Shown here: piece after piece, positions 17,373-26,763 of the stretch
Position numbering within the stretch: position 1 is the first letter of the stretch
Layout of the letters: each line of letters begins with the position of its first letter
Assembly: GCF_032842945.2 (NCBI RefSeq)
Contig: NZ_CP146607.1
Location: 1 to 64,000 of the forward strand
Length of the DNA: 64,000 bases
Source: Roseovarius sp. W115
GTDB lineage: Bacteria; Pseudomonadota; Alphaproteobacteria; Rhodobacterales; Rhodobacteraceae
Direction: 5' to 3'
Notes under the pieces: model-generated
Database searches by the model: none
What the model saw: the letters and a program-made list of their open reading frames with translations, nothing else
What the model was told of the DNA's origin: nothing
Program-made: the position numbers and the translations under genes

Positions 17373-17407
17373 GAGGAAATCGCCGGCCGGAACGGTCACG
17401 ATAATGG
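17373..17407 (+). repeat. 35-bp direct repeat, right copy
   Basis: Partner of 13296-13330 (29 of 35 identical, same orientation). This copy contains the palindromic GCCGGC core. Together the two copies flank 4.0 kb holding the DUF2235, PIN toxin-antitoxin and 372-aa genes. They may be recombination sites used by the neighbouring tyrosine recombinase. Confidence 0.65.
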
Positions 17408-18156
17408 CCCCGCTTATGATGATCGATTGGGGTGTGCTCACCGGTCCAGTTGTCTGCTTTCTTGTTGGTAGGTAAAGAATTCTACCGCTAACTCGACAAA
17501 CCGCAGGTGGTAATCAGAATTCAACATCAGGTCCTGTTTGCACAGGACGACGGTTACTTCGTTTCAGTCAGGATAGCGAACGCTGGTCGAACTGCAATGC
17601 ATGAGTATGTCGGAACGATTACGATGTATGGCATTGAGGACGACAGTATTGTCGATCCATGCAAGTCAGCAGTGAACATAAGTCTTCATGAGCCCACTCG
17701 GAAACGGCCTTAGCTGCTCTGGGCGCAAAGCGAAAGATCGCAGATCAATGAAAGCGCAGTGAAGGTTGCCCTCAAAAAAACCAACAATCGAACTTTCAGG
17801 AGACCCGGTACGCTGTTCCATTGCCGGAATCCACCTTACTCCTCGTGGATAGATGGTCCCAAATGCGCAGACGTAAGACAATTCCCTAATGGACTTTTTT
17901 TACGCATTCAGCGCTCCATCCGTATCCAAAAAAATAGCAACTTCACAGAGGCGCATTATCGAGATGGGAGGTGTTGGCCTCTATCTAGATAGAATTGAAG
18001 ATTTTGACACGAGCTTGACTCGAATGCTCAATTGAAGAATTCTTCGGTCTGCGCGGCAGAGGTTTAAACTTAGCATTTCACCAGCAATTAACCGAACAAG
18101 GCCTCACTCTTATTTAGGCTTTGCCTAAAGATAATCTTCAACCTGGTGTTCCAGAC
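17408..18156. other. Noncoding, AT-rich junction
   Basis: No gene I can support. A 68-codon frame at 17507-17713 has no recognisable feature and no good ribosome-binding site. The region is richer in A and T than its neighbours, with T7 and A7 runs, and separates the mobile segment from the catabolic cluster. It may hold the promoter of the molybdoenzyme gene. Confidence 0.5.
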
Positions 18157-20414
18157 ATGAAAACAAAAAAACGGTCTCCGAAGAAAACACGAGTGACGTC
18201 CAGCCATTGGGGTGCCTTCGAAGTTATCACAGAAGGCAATCGGATTGTCGGCACCCAGCCGTTCGCTCACGATCCAATTCCCCCGCAAATTCCTGACATC
18301 GTTCCCGCCGCAGTGCATCACCGCTCGCGTGTCACACAGCCTTCGGTTCGCCGCGCTTGGCTCGCGCAGCGCGACAAGCTGCTACGTGGCAGAGACGAAT
18401 TTGTCGAACTGCCATGGGACGAGGCTTTGGATATTGCTGCAGCCGAGTTGGACCGGGTGCGAACGGAGCACGGCAACGAAGCTATCTTCGGAGGCTCCTA
18501 CGGGTGGGCGTCGGCGGGCCGGTTTCACCACGCGCTCAGCCAGGTGCATCGATTCCTGAATACTATGGGTGGCTATGTTTCCTCCTTCGGAAGTTATTCC
18601 ACAGGTTGTGCCCAAGCGATCATGCCGCATGTGTTTGGTGTTAAATTTCTCAAATACACTTATGGGTCACAGCATAGTTGGCGCACCATCGCCCGGCATA
18701 CCGAGACGCTGGTGATGTTCGGTGGGATTAATCTTAAAAACTCGCAAGTCAGCATGGGTGGGATCACGGAGCACGAGACAGCCGACTGGTTCAAGCGGTT
18801 TGCCGAAAAGGACGGGATGCGCTGCATCAATATAGGCCCGCAGCGTAGCGATGCTCCCGAAGGGTGTGAGTGGCTGCCGCTGCGCCCTGCCTCAGACACC
18901 GCCCTGATGCTGGCACTGGCCTGGGTGCTGGAAAACGAAGGATTGGTGGATCACGATTTTCTCGCGCGCTACACAACCGGATACGACCAGTTCCGACCTT
19001 ACCTGATGGGAGAGGTGGACGGTATCGCCAAGACCCCCATTTGGGCAGCGCCACTTTGCGGGATCGACCCGGAGACGATCGTTGCACTGGCCAGGCGCAT
19101 GGCGCGCACGCGCACATTGATCGCCGTGGCCTGGTCACTGCAACGGGCCGAACATGGCGAACAACCTTATTGGATGTCCGCCGTCTTGTCGGCCATGTTG
19201 GGGCAGATCGGTCTGCCTGGAGGCGGTGTGGGCTATGGATATGGGTCGATCGGTGGGATCGGCAAATCCCTCAACCGACTCAGCGGTCTGGCGCTAGACC
19301 AAGGGCAGAACCCGGTAGCTCGAGTAATTCCCGTGGCGCGGATCGCAGACATGTTGCTCAATCCTGGGCAACTCTTTGATTTTAACGGTCAGCGAGAGCC
19401 GTATCCTGACATACGTTTGATATATTGGGCGGGGGAAATCCCTTTCATCACCATCAAGACCTCAATCGCTTACACGAGGCCTGGTTGCGGCCCGAGACAG
19501 TCATCGTGCACGAGCCGTGGTGGACCGCCACTGCGAAGCGGGCCGATATCGTCTTTCCGGCCACTACCCCTTTTGAAAGGGAGGATATCGGGCGGGCAAA
19601 TCTGGACAACTACCTGTTCTTTATGCCGCGCCTGATCGACCCGGTGGGCGCGGCGCGCAATGACTATGACATCTTTGCGGACTTGTCCGATAGACTGGGT
19701 ACGCGAGAGGTCTTTACCGAAGGGCGCGATGTTGAGGGATGGCTACGCCACCTTTATGGAGACTTCAGGTCTGCGGCGGTCGAGGCCGGAATTGACCTGC
19801 CTGATTTCGATGGTTTGCGTTCGCGCAATTGGATGCACCTGCCGATTACGCCGGACGAGGATGTGCCGTCCGTCCTGTCGCGCTTCCGGGAAGACCCCGA
19901 AGGCCACCCGCTGACCACACCGTCAGGCCGAATTGAGCTGTTTTCCGAAACTGTGGACGGATTTGGTTACGAAGATTGCCCAGGGCATCCGGTCTGGTTA
20001 CCGCCCTCGGAATGGCTGGGAACTGCGACTCGGCAGGCCCCACTGCATCTGGTGTCCCCGCAACCGGGTGACAAGCTGCACAGTCAAATGGAGGCCGCCT
20101 TGGCGGATGTTGAGGGCGCGCGGCCAGAGCGGATCGTGATCCACCCCGAGGATGCGCACGCGCGTGGTATTGCCATGGGCGATTTGGTGCGGGTGCACAA
20201 TGCGCGTGGGGCGTGCCTGGCGCGAGCTCGGCTTTCGGATGACATTCGGGAAGGGGTGGTCGCACTGCCGACAGGTGCCTGGTATGGTGATCCGGGTGAA
20301 AACACTGATCCTCAGGGCAACCCCAACGTTCTGACGATGGATGTGGGGACCTCGTCGCTGGGACAGGGTTGCAGTGCGCACACCGCGCTGGTTGAGGTTA
20401 GCCTGTTGGAGTGA
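18157..20414 (+). pseudogene. BisC-like molybdopterin oxidoreductase, single frameshift
   Basis: A DMSO-reductase-family enzyme of about 752 aa, read in two frames. The first part shows SSHWGAFEV, the active-site region GGSYGWASAGR, SSFGSYSTGCAQ and LPGGGVGYGYG. The second continues with GNPFHHHQDLNRL, HEPWWTATAKRADIVFPAT, SGRIELFSE and the C-terminal cofactor domain. The break is in the conserved YWAGGNPFHHHQ motif, at a G5 run (19431-19435) where six G would restore the frame. There is no twin-arginine signal, so a cytoplasmic sulfoxide or N-oxide reductase like BisC is more likely than TorA or DorA. ATG at 18157 was chosen over TTG at 18121. A sequencing error cannot be excluded. Confidence 0.85.
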
Positions 20415-20431
20415 TCAGGTCTAAGGATTCG

Positions 20432-21223
20432 TCATCCGGGGTGTTGCGCAGTCACGATGTCCGACAGAAGCGGCATCATCATTTTGAAAAGCTCGGCCTG
20501 AGAAGAGATCTGACACTTGCGATACAGCTGCTTGCGGAACACCTTGACCGTTTGTACGCTAATTCCGAGGCGGAGGCTGATTGACAGGGACGAGTGCCCC
20601 TTGAGAATGAGCAGCGCTACTTCCGCCTGTCGCGGGCTGAGTGACACGCCGCGTTTCCCCACCAGATGCCCGCGCAAGTCATGTTGCAGGCTCACATCGC
20701 TTTCGGGTTCACCGCTGCGGTAGTCCCGCCAGTGCTTTTCACACAAGGCGCAGACCACCGGGGAGAGCCGGCGCGCGGCGTCAATCTCACGTTTGGTAAA
20801 ACGTCGGGACGAGGTGGCATCGCGACCGATGCTGATCTGGATGGAGAAATCGGGCCTTGGGTAGGTGGCAAAGACAAGCTCGTCGACCAAAGTGGTTTGT
20901 TTGAAATAGGTTGAATAGTACCGAGTTCGTAAGAATTGATCCGGAGCCACATCCGACAGCGCATAAAGACCGGGCGACGCACCATCCAGGTACAAAGTAT
21001 AGAACGGATCTAGAAGGTATGCTCCGGCAAGGTAGTTAGAATCCAGTTTTTCATGGACCTCGGGTGCCATCGAGTTGCGATAGAGCGCCTTAGGGGGACG
21101 GTTGGCCGGGTAGACGAGGATCGTGTTGTTATCTGTGCGCACAAATGTCTCAAGCCATTTAAACAACGCCTGTTCGAAGTGATCGCCATGCAGGTTCGCA
21201 ATTAGATCGCCCAGACGTTTCAT
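20432..21223 (-). CDS. LuxR-type transcriptional regulator
   Basis: About 263 aa. The N-terminal 1-180 is a ligand-sensing-like domain without the clear autoinducer signature. The C-terminus is a standard LuxR helix-turn-helix: LSPRQAEVALLILKGHSS, LGISVQTVKVFRKQLYRKC. The ATG at 21223 is preferred; an upstream in-frame ATG at 21250 would start beside a palindrome. It is divergent from the aminotransferase gene and convergent with the molybdoenzyme gene, so it is the probable local regulator of the catabolic cluster, responding to a substrate rather than quorum signals (inference). Confidence 0.85.
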   Translation of the reverse strand: MKRLGDLIANLHGDHFEQALFKWLETFVRTDNNTILVYPANRPPKALYRNSMAPEVHEKLDSNYLAGAYLLDPFYTLYLDGASPGLYALSDVAPDQFLRTRYYSTYFKQTTLVDELVFATYPRPDFSIQISIGRDATSSRRFTKREIDAARRLSPVVCALCEKHWRDYRSGEPESDVSLQHDLRGHLVGKRGVSLSPRQAEVALLILKGHSSLSISLRLGISVQTVKVFRKQLYRKCQISSQAELFKMMMPLLSDIVTAQHPG

Positions 21224-21250
21224 GCTGGTGTTCCCGAAGCACAGATGCAT

Positions 21251-21263
21251 ACCCCTTTGGGGT
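21251..21263. promoter_or_regulatory. ACCCCTTTGGGGT palindrome in the luxR/aminotransferase divergent region
   Basis: A perfect 5-bp inverted repeat with a 3-bp centre, followed by a further TACCCC half-site at about 21266. Placed between two divergent genes and next to a LuxR-type gene, it is a candidate operator. No experimental link. Confidence 0.45.
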
Positions 21264-21389
21264 TATACCCCTTCATACACCCATGAGTACACTTTTCAAT
21301 ACCTTGGGGGTGGTACGAGTGTGCCCGGTTTTCGGCAGCGATACTCGGCGGCCTTCCCGGGCAAAGAGACACCAAGGGAGGGCCAGCCA

Positions 21390-22754
21390 ATGAAGCTTAA
21401 TGCAACGACGGACGACATTCTGTCGGCGGACAATCACCTGATTCAATCCTTTTGCGATCTTGATGCTTTGAAGCAGAACACAGCCCGCACCGTGATAAAC
21501 AGAGCAGAGGGCGCGTTTGTCTATGACAGCGACGGAAATGAATTGATTGACGGCATCGCGGGGTTGTGGTGCGTTAATGTGGGTCACGGGCGTCAAGAAT
21601 TGATTGACGCAGTGACGCAACAACTTGGTCAACTGGATTACTACTCCACTTTCTACAATTTCACGCACCCATCGGCGGCCCATTTGGCCCAAAAGATAGC
21701 CGACCTTGCCCCTGCAAGCCTGAATCATGTCTATTTTGCCAACTCTGGGTCAGCCGCGAACGACTCAGCCATTCGCATCCTGCATCACTACAATGAGCGG
21801 CGAGGCAAGCCCGACAAGAAACGCGTCCTCAGCCGCCACGGTGCCTATCATGGCTCGACCTACCTTGCGATGGCAATGACGACGCCGGCCTTTTCTCAAA
21901 CTTGGAGCAGCGCCAGCGACCTAGTACATCACCTCCGTTCGCCGCATCATTGGCGCGAGGGGGGCGGCATGACTGAGGCGGAGTTTCTTGATGCGCTGAT
22001 GGAGGATCTGGAGCAATCAATCGCACATCTCGGTGCGGACAACATTGCGGCCTTTATCGCCGAACCGATCATGGGCGCGGGCGGTGTCATTGTGGCTCCA
22101 AAAGGCTATCATGTACGCTCCGCCGAAATTTGTCGCGCTAATGACATCAAGTATATCTCAGACGAGGTGGTAACGGCCTTTGGCCGCCTCGGGCACTTCT
22201 TTGCGTCGCAAGAGATGTTTGGTGTTGAGCCAGACATCATCACCTCGGCCAAAGGCCTGACATCTGGTTATCAGCCACTGTCAGCGACAATTATCTCGGA
22301 TGAGATTTACGAAGTGATTTCTGCCCCGGGGGAGAAATTCTTGCACGGTTTTACCTATTCGGGCCATCCGGCAGCATCGGCAGTAGCTCTGGCCAATATT
22401 GAGGTGATGGAACGCGAAAAGCTGCCCGAACAGGTTCGAACCACCGGTAAGCAATTTGAGAGTACGCTGCGTGATCTCGGTGAATTGGATATAGTGGGCG
22501 AAGTGCGTGGCAGCCATTTCATGATGGGCATCGAACTCGTTAAGGATAAGGCCACCAAAGTTTCGTTCGATGACGATGTCGAAATCGGGGGTAAGGTAGC
22601 CGAGGCGGCGCAAAAACGCGGATTGATCGCGCGGCCCCTAGGCAACAGCTTGATCCTTTCACCAACACTGGTCATGCAGCCGGACCTGATTGAGAAAACA
22701 GGTGACATCCTGCGCGAAAGCATCACCGCTGTTGCCAAGACCGTCGGGCACTGA
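21390..22754 (+). CDS. Class III (omega) aminotransferase
   Basis: A 454-aa PLP enzyme, fold type I. Features: NSGSAANDSAIRI (phosphate-binding turn), HGAYHGSTYLAMAM, FIAEPIMGAGGVIVAP, YISDEVVTAFGRLG and the catalytic lysine in ITSAKGLTSGYQPLSA. It resembles pyruvate-dependent aminotransferases of polyamines, taurine or beta-alanine, which turn a terminal amine into an aldehyde. ATG at 21390 has AGGGAGGG upstream; a longer frame to 21222 lacks support. The deacetylase-like gene follows after 43 bp, so a deacylation-plus-transamination route for an N-acylated amine is plausible. Confidence 0.9.
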   Translation: MKLNATTDDILSADNHLIQSFCDLDALKQNTARTVINRAEGAFVYDSDGNELIDGIAGLWCVNVGHGRQELIDAVTQQLGQLDYYSTFYNFTHPSAAHLAQKIADLAPASLNHVYFANSGSAANDSAIRILHHYNERRGKPDKKRVLSRHGAYHGSTYLAMAMTTPAFSQTWSSASDLVHHLRSPHHWREGGGMTEAEFLDALMEDLEQSIAHLGADNIAAFIAEPIMGAGGVIVAPKGYHVRSAEICRANDIKYISDEVVTAFGRLGHFFASQEMFGVEPDIITSAKGLTSGYQPLSATIISDEIYEVISAPGEKFLHGFTYSGHPAASAVALANIEVMEREKLPEQVRTTGKQFESTLRDLGELDIVGEVRGSHFMMGIELVKDKATKVSFDDDVEIGGKVAEAAQKRGLIARPLGNSLILSPTLVMQPDLIEKTGDILRESITAVAKTVGH

Positions 22755-22797
22755 GCGCACAGCCTCAAGACAGACAAACAACAACAAAGGAGCTGTT

Positions 22798-23925
22798 ATG
22801 CATTTTCACGCCGAAACAACGTGTTCTCGAAAGACTGGATGGGTGACCTCTGAGCTGTATTATTGGCACGACACACAAAACTGGTGCGGATTCATGGAGC
22901 CGAGTCTCGAGCTACAACCGGGTCTTCATTTTGAGAATCCCGAGACCAAGCGGCGTTTGCACAATCTGGTAGAGGCGACAGATCTTGCGCCTAAGCTGCA
23001 TGCCTTTCGACCTAGGAAAGCATCAGATGAAATTATTAGAACGATCCATCCGCAAAGCCATATCGACCATATCGCGGCGGTCTGTGCTTCAGGCGGGGGA
23101 GATGCGGGTCAGCTGACACCGGTTGGCCCGGCCAGCCTTGATATCGCGAGGCTCGCCGTGGGCGGTGTGGTCGCCGCAGTCGACAACGTGCTAACAGGCG
23201 AATGGGACAATGCCTATGTTCTGTGCCGCCCTCCTGGGCACCATGCATTACCAGACGTTGCAATGGGGTTTTGCCTGTTCGCAAACGCTGCCATTGGCGT
23301 GAAATACGCCATGAATGTCCATGGCATTAAGCGCGTGGCTACGATTGACTGGGACGTGCATCACGGTAATGGCACCGAGACGATCTTCTATGATGATCCG
23401 TCGGTTTTGACGATTTCACTCCATCAAAACAACCTGTTCCCGCTGGATTCCGGCCCGATTGAGGCGTTGGGTGAAGGTGCGGGCAAAGGATTCAACCTGA
23501 ACATTCCTCTGCCTCCAGGCACCGGCACTGGCGGTTACATACACGCCTTTGAAGAAGTGGTGATCCCGGCGCTGGAAGATTTCAAACCCGAGTTGATCAT
23601 CATTCCCAGCGGTTTCGATTCTTGCGCGATGGATCCCTTGGGCATGCAGATGCTGAAATCCAGCGACTATGCCTTGATGACAACGCGCCTCATGGAAGTT
23701 GCGGACAAACACGCCAAGGGGCGGATTATAGTCACCCATGAAGGTGGCTATTCACCACAATACGTTCCCTATTGCGGTTTGGCTGTTCTCGAAGCGCTGT
23801 CCGGTACCAATAAGACATTCGAAGATCCTTTCAACGAATTCATCGGGTCTTACGGAGGTCAGACCATTAGTAAGGATCAGGAAGCCCTGATCCAAAGTGT
23901 CAAAGACATATTCTTCAAAACTTAA
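22798..23925 (+). CDS. HDAC-family amidohydrolase (acetylpolyamine amidohydrolase-like)
   Basis: A 375-aa zinc hydrolase of the histone deacetylase superfamily. Active-site features: RPPGHHALPDVAMGFCLF (the tandem histidines), TIDWDVHHGNGTE (zinc Asp and His), IPSGFDSCAMDPLG (zinc Asp) and THEGGYSP (glycine-rich end with a preceding His/Glu). Bacterial members deacetylate small molecules such as acetylpolyamines. AAAGGAG lies before the ATG at 22798. Position between an aminotransferase and an ABC importer suggests it hydrolyses the imported amide. Confidence 0.88.
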   Translation: MHFHAETTCSRKTGWVTSELYYWHDTQNWCGFMEPSLELQPGLHFENPETKRRLHNLVEATDLAPKLHAFRPRKASDEIIRTIHPQSHIDHIAAVCASGGGDAGQLTPVGPASLDIARLAVGGVVAAVDNVLTGEWDNAYVLCRPPGHHALPDVAMGFCLFANAAIGVKYAMNVHGIKRVATIDWDVHHGNGTETIFYDDPSVLTISLHQNNLFPLDSGPIEALGEGAGKGFNLNIPLPPGTGTGGYIHAFEEVVIPALEDFKPELIIIPSGFDSCAMDPLGMQMLKSSDYALMTTRLMEVADKHAKGRIIVTHEGGYSPQYVPYCGLAVLEALSGTNKTFEDPFNEFIGSYGGQTISKDQEALIQSVKDIFFKT

Positions 23926-23950
23926 AAACTCAACAGAGGAGATCAATACA

Positions 23951-25276
23951 ATGACAAAAGAAACACCGACCAAAATCCAAACGTCGCGCCGCAATTTCCT
24001 GCGCGGTGCGGGTGCCGTCACCGGATCAGCTGCGATGCTCGCCGGTCTCAACAGTACGGCCAGTGCGCAAGAAGGTGACCCGATCATCATCGGGTGCCCG
24101 GCCCCTCTGACCGGCATAGTTGCGGCAGACGGAATTGAATTTCGCAACGGTCTTGAAATGGCAGCGGAAGAAATCAATCAGGCGGGTGGTATTCTTGGGC
24201 GTCCCGTCGAGCTGGTCTTCGTAGACACTGAAAGCAAGGGTGACGACGTCGTAATCCAAGCCGCACAGCGTTTGGTCGATCGCAACAACGTGAGTGCAAT
24301 CATCACTGGCTACAACCTTGAAACTGGGACTGCGATTCATGACATCGCAGCGGATGCCGGCATCCTCTATCTGCACGCGATGACAGTGGCAGTCCACGAC
24401 GAGCTCGTGAAATCCGACCCCGACCGGTTCTGGGGCACGTTCCAAATAGACCCACCAGAAACCATGTATGGTGATGGGTTCCTCAAATACCTTGGTCAGA
24501 TCGAGGAAAAGGGTGAATTTAAGCGCCCGAACAACAAACTGGCCATCATCAATGGTCCAGGCACTTATTCCGGCAACATCGCCAACGCCATCAATGAGGG
24601 CGCGTCGGAGTATGGCTACGAGATCTCGCTGTTTGACACAGTGAAGGTGCCGGTGACGGATTGGGGCCCAACACTGGCGAAATTGCGCGCAGACCCTCCT
24701 GCGGTCATTGCGATCACGCATTTCTATCCGCAGGACCAGGCACAATTCATGAATCAGTTCATGGCTGATCCGACTGACAGCCTTGTTTACCTGCAATATG
24801 GCGCATCGCTTGCCGCCTTCCGCGACATTGCCGGTGAAAATTCCGTCGGGACGATCTACGCCACTGTGATCGGCGCTCTGCAAGACGACATCGGCAACGC
24901 GTTTTCGAGCGCCTACAAAGCCAAGTTTGGCGACAACTCGTCGCCAAACAGCGGCGGTCAGACCTATCAGGCGCTGCATGCATATGCTGTTGCAGCAGCT
25001 TTGGCCGGTGGTCCGGGCGCTCCTTACGATGAAGATCAAAACCGGGCCGTGGCCGAGCGGATGCATTCCCTGATCTATCGTGGTCCAATGGGTACGCTGC
25101 GGATCCATGCCGAAACCCAATCGGCCGCGTCCTATCCCAATGAGACCAACGATCCGTCGCTCGGAATGCCGCATGTGTTCAGCCAGATTCACGACCCGGC
25201 GAAGGAAGGTGTGCTGATTGCGCCAGCACCGTATGACAAGTCGCCGTTCCAGACGCCACCCTGGATGAAAAGCTGA
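23951..25276 (+). CDS. Tat-exported substrate-binding protein of a branched-chain/amide ABC transporter
   Basis: A 441-aa periplasmic binding protein. The N-terminus has a twin-arginine signal (SRRNFLRGAGAVTGS) ending in STASA-QEG. The mature part is a Peripla_BP_6 fold (PIIIGCPAPLTGIVAADG, ELVFVDTESKGDDV, GDGFLKYL), as in LivJ, AmiC and UrtA proteins, which bind amino acids, amides or urea. It is followed by two ATPases and two permeases, completing an ABC importer. The ligand is unknown; the amidohydrolase neighbour favours an amide. Confidence 0.9.
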   Translation: MTKETPTKIQTSRRNFLRGAGAVTGSAAMLAGLNSTASAQEGDPIIIGCPAPLTGIVAADGIEFRNGLEMAAEEINQAGGILGRPVELVFVDTESKGDDVVIQAAQRLVDRNNVSAIITGYNLETGTAIHDIAADAGILYLHAMTVAVHDELVKSDPDRFWGTFQIDPPETMYGDGFLKYLGQIEEKGEFKRPNNKLAIINGPGTYSGNIANAINEGASEYGYEISLFDTVKVPVTDWGPTLAKLRADPPAVIAITHFYPQDQAQFMNQFMADPTDSLVYLQYGASLAAFRDIAGENSVGTIYATVIGALQDDIGNAFSSAYKAKFGDNSSPNSGGQTYQALHAYAVAAALAGGPGAPYDEDQNRAVAERMHSLIYRGPMGTLRIHAETQSAASYPNETNDPSLGMPHVFSQIHDPAKEGVLIAPAPYDKSPFQTPPWMKS

Positions 25277-25281
25277 CCCAG

Positions 25282-26049
25282 TTGGACAGCGGGCAAGATA
25301 CCGTTCTGGAGTGTCGTGGCGTTGTAAAACGCTACGGTGCTCTGGCTGCTGTGGATGGTGTTGATTTCAACGTTAAGGTAGGGGAATGCGTTGGTATTGG
25401 CGGCCCTAACGGGGCTGGCAAGACAACTTTCTTCGACTTGATTAGTGGTCTTACACCGGTGACGGACGGTACGATTACATACAAAGGGTCTGATATTGTC
25501 GGAACTGCCCCACACTTACTTTGCCACCGGGGACTTGCCCGCACGTTCCAGCTCAACTCGGGTTTTGACGATCTGAGTGTGTATGAAAACGTCCTGGCCG
25601 CGCAGGCCTTCGGACGGCGCAGCGCGGGCGGTATAGTATTGGCCCACAAGGCGGACCATGAGGCGGCACGGCGCATTCTGGCTGACATCGGGCTCGAATG
25701 TATTGCCTCAGAGAAGGTGGCAGGTGTTTCTGTTCTGGCCCGCAAGAAACTAATGGTGGCAACTGCGTTAGTGAATGAGCCCGACATCATTCTCTTGGAT
25801 GAACCAGTAGGAGGGCTGACGCCGCCCGAGATTGAGGAATTCATTGCGCTTGTACAGCGATTTAAGGCGCGGGGGTTGACACTAGTTTTCATCGAGCACG
25901 TGATGCACTTTCTGATGGCCGTTGCCGACCGCGCCATGATCATGCATCAAGGACAGATCATCTATGATGGATCCCCGCAAGGGTTGAGCACTGATAAGAC
26001 AGTGACTGAGGTGTACTTGGGTTCCGCCGGGATCGGAGGTGCCGATTGA
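25282..26049 (+). CDS. ABC transporter ATP-binding protein, LivG-like
   Basis: A 255-aa ATPase with Walker A (GGPNGAGKTT), a Q-loop region and Walker B (IILLDEPVGGL), plus the H-loop IEHVMHF. The ABC signature is unusual: AGVSVLARKKLMVA stands where LSxGxxR is expected, which may weaken ATPase activity or reflect divergence. TTG at 25282, five bases after the binding-protein stop, is the start; the end overlaps the next gene by four bases. Confidence 0.88.
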   Translation: MDSGQDTVLECRGVVKRYGALAAVDGVDFNVKVGECVGIGGPNGAGKTTFFDLISGLTPVTDGTITYKGSDIVGTAPHLLCHRGLARTFQLNSGFDDLSVYENVLAAQAFGRRSAGGIVLAHKADHEAARRILADIGLECIASEKVAGVSVLARKKLMVATALVNEPDIILLDEPVGGLTPPEIEEFIALVQRFKARGLTLVFIEHVMHFLMAVADRAMIMHQGQIIYDGSPQGLSTDKTVTEVYLGSAGIGGAD

Positions 26050-26762
26050 GCACTCTTCTAAAGGCAACAGATATCGTATCGGGTTACCTGAATCGGCCAG
26101 TGCTTCATGGTGTATCGCTCGAACTGGCAGCCGGCGAAGTACTGGCTTTCATAGGGCCAAACGGCCACGGCAAGACCACGCTCTTGCGCACATTGTCTGG
26201 CTTTGTGCCATTTCGAAGCGGAGAATTCGAGTTTGACGGTCAACGTCTTGAAAAAGCATCTGTTCATGACCGCGTCGGGGCAGGTTTGGTGCATGTACCA
26301 CAAGGCGACCAGCTGTTTGCTGAAATGTCGGTCGAAGAGAATCTTTTGATGGGATCCTATTTGCTTAGGGATGGTGGTGAGATCAATCGCCGGCTGGACC
26401 AAGTCTTCACCCTTTTTCCAAAACTCAAAGACCGCCGTGGCCAGATGGCCAACGGGCTGTCCGGCGGCGAACGGCGCATGGTGGGGATTGGGCGTGGTCT
26501 AATGGCTGACGCCAAACTGTTGATGCTGGATGAGCCATCGCTTGGTCTCGCCCCTCTCCTGATCGAACAGATCTACGAAGCTCTGGGGGCTTTACGGGCA
26601 GAAGGTCGCTCATTCCTGGTGGTCGAAGAAAATCCCAGCCGTCTGTTGAATTTTGCCGACCGGTTTAGCTTAATGGATGCAGGGCATATCGTCTGGTCCG
26701 GCAACGCACAGGAAGCGCGCGCCTCTTCCAATATTCTGAAAACCTACCTGGGAGGGCACTGA
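26046..26762 (+). CDS. ABC transporter ATP-binding protein, LivF-like
   Basis: A 238-aa ATPase with Walker A (GPNGHGKTT), the normal signature NGLSGGERRMVGIGRGL and Walker B LLMLDEPSLGLAP, then VEENPSR at the H-loop position, as is usual for LivF. It starts with TTG, overlapping livG-like by ATP-site coupling. Together with the LivG-like subunit it powers the two permeases. Confidence 0.9.
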   Translation: MSTLLKATDIVSGYLNRPVLHGVSLELAAGEVLAFIGPNGHGKTTLLRTLSGFVPFRSGEFEFDGQRLEKASVHDRVGAGLVHVPQGDQLFAEMSVEENLLMGSYLLRDGGEINRRLDQVFTLFPKLKDRRGQMANGLSGGERRMVGIGRGLMADAKLLMLDEPSLGLAPLLIEQIYEALGALRAEGRSFLVVEENPSRLLNFADRFSLMDAGHIVWSGNAQEARASSNILKTYLGGH

Positions 26763-26763
26763 T

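Noticed and set aside
17507..17713. 68-codon plus-strand frame
   Set aside because: No ribosome-binding site, domain or neighbour supports it; the surrounding region looks noncoding.
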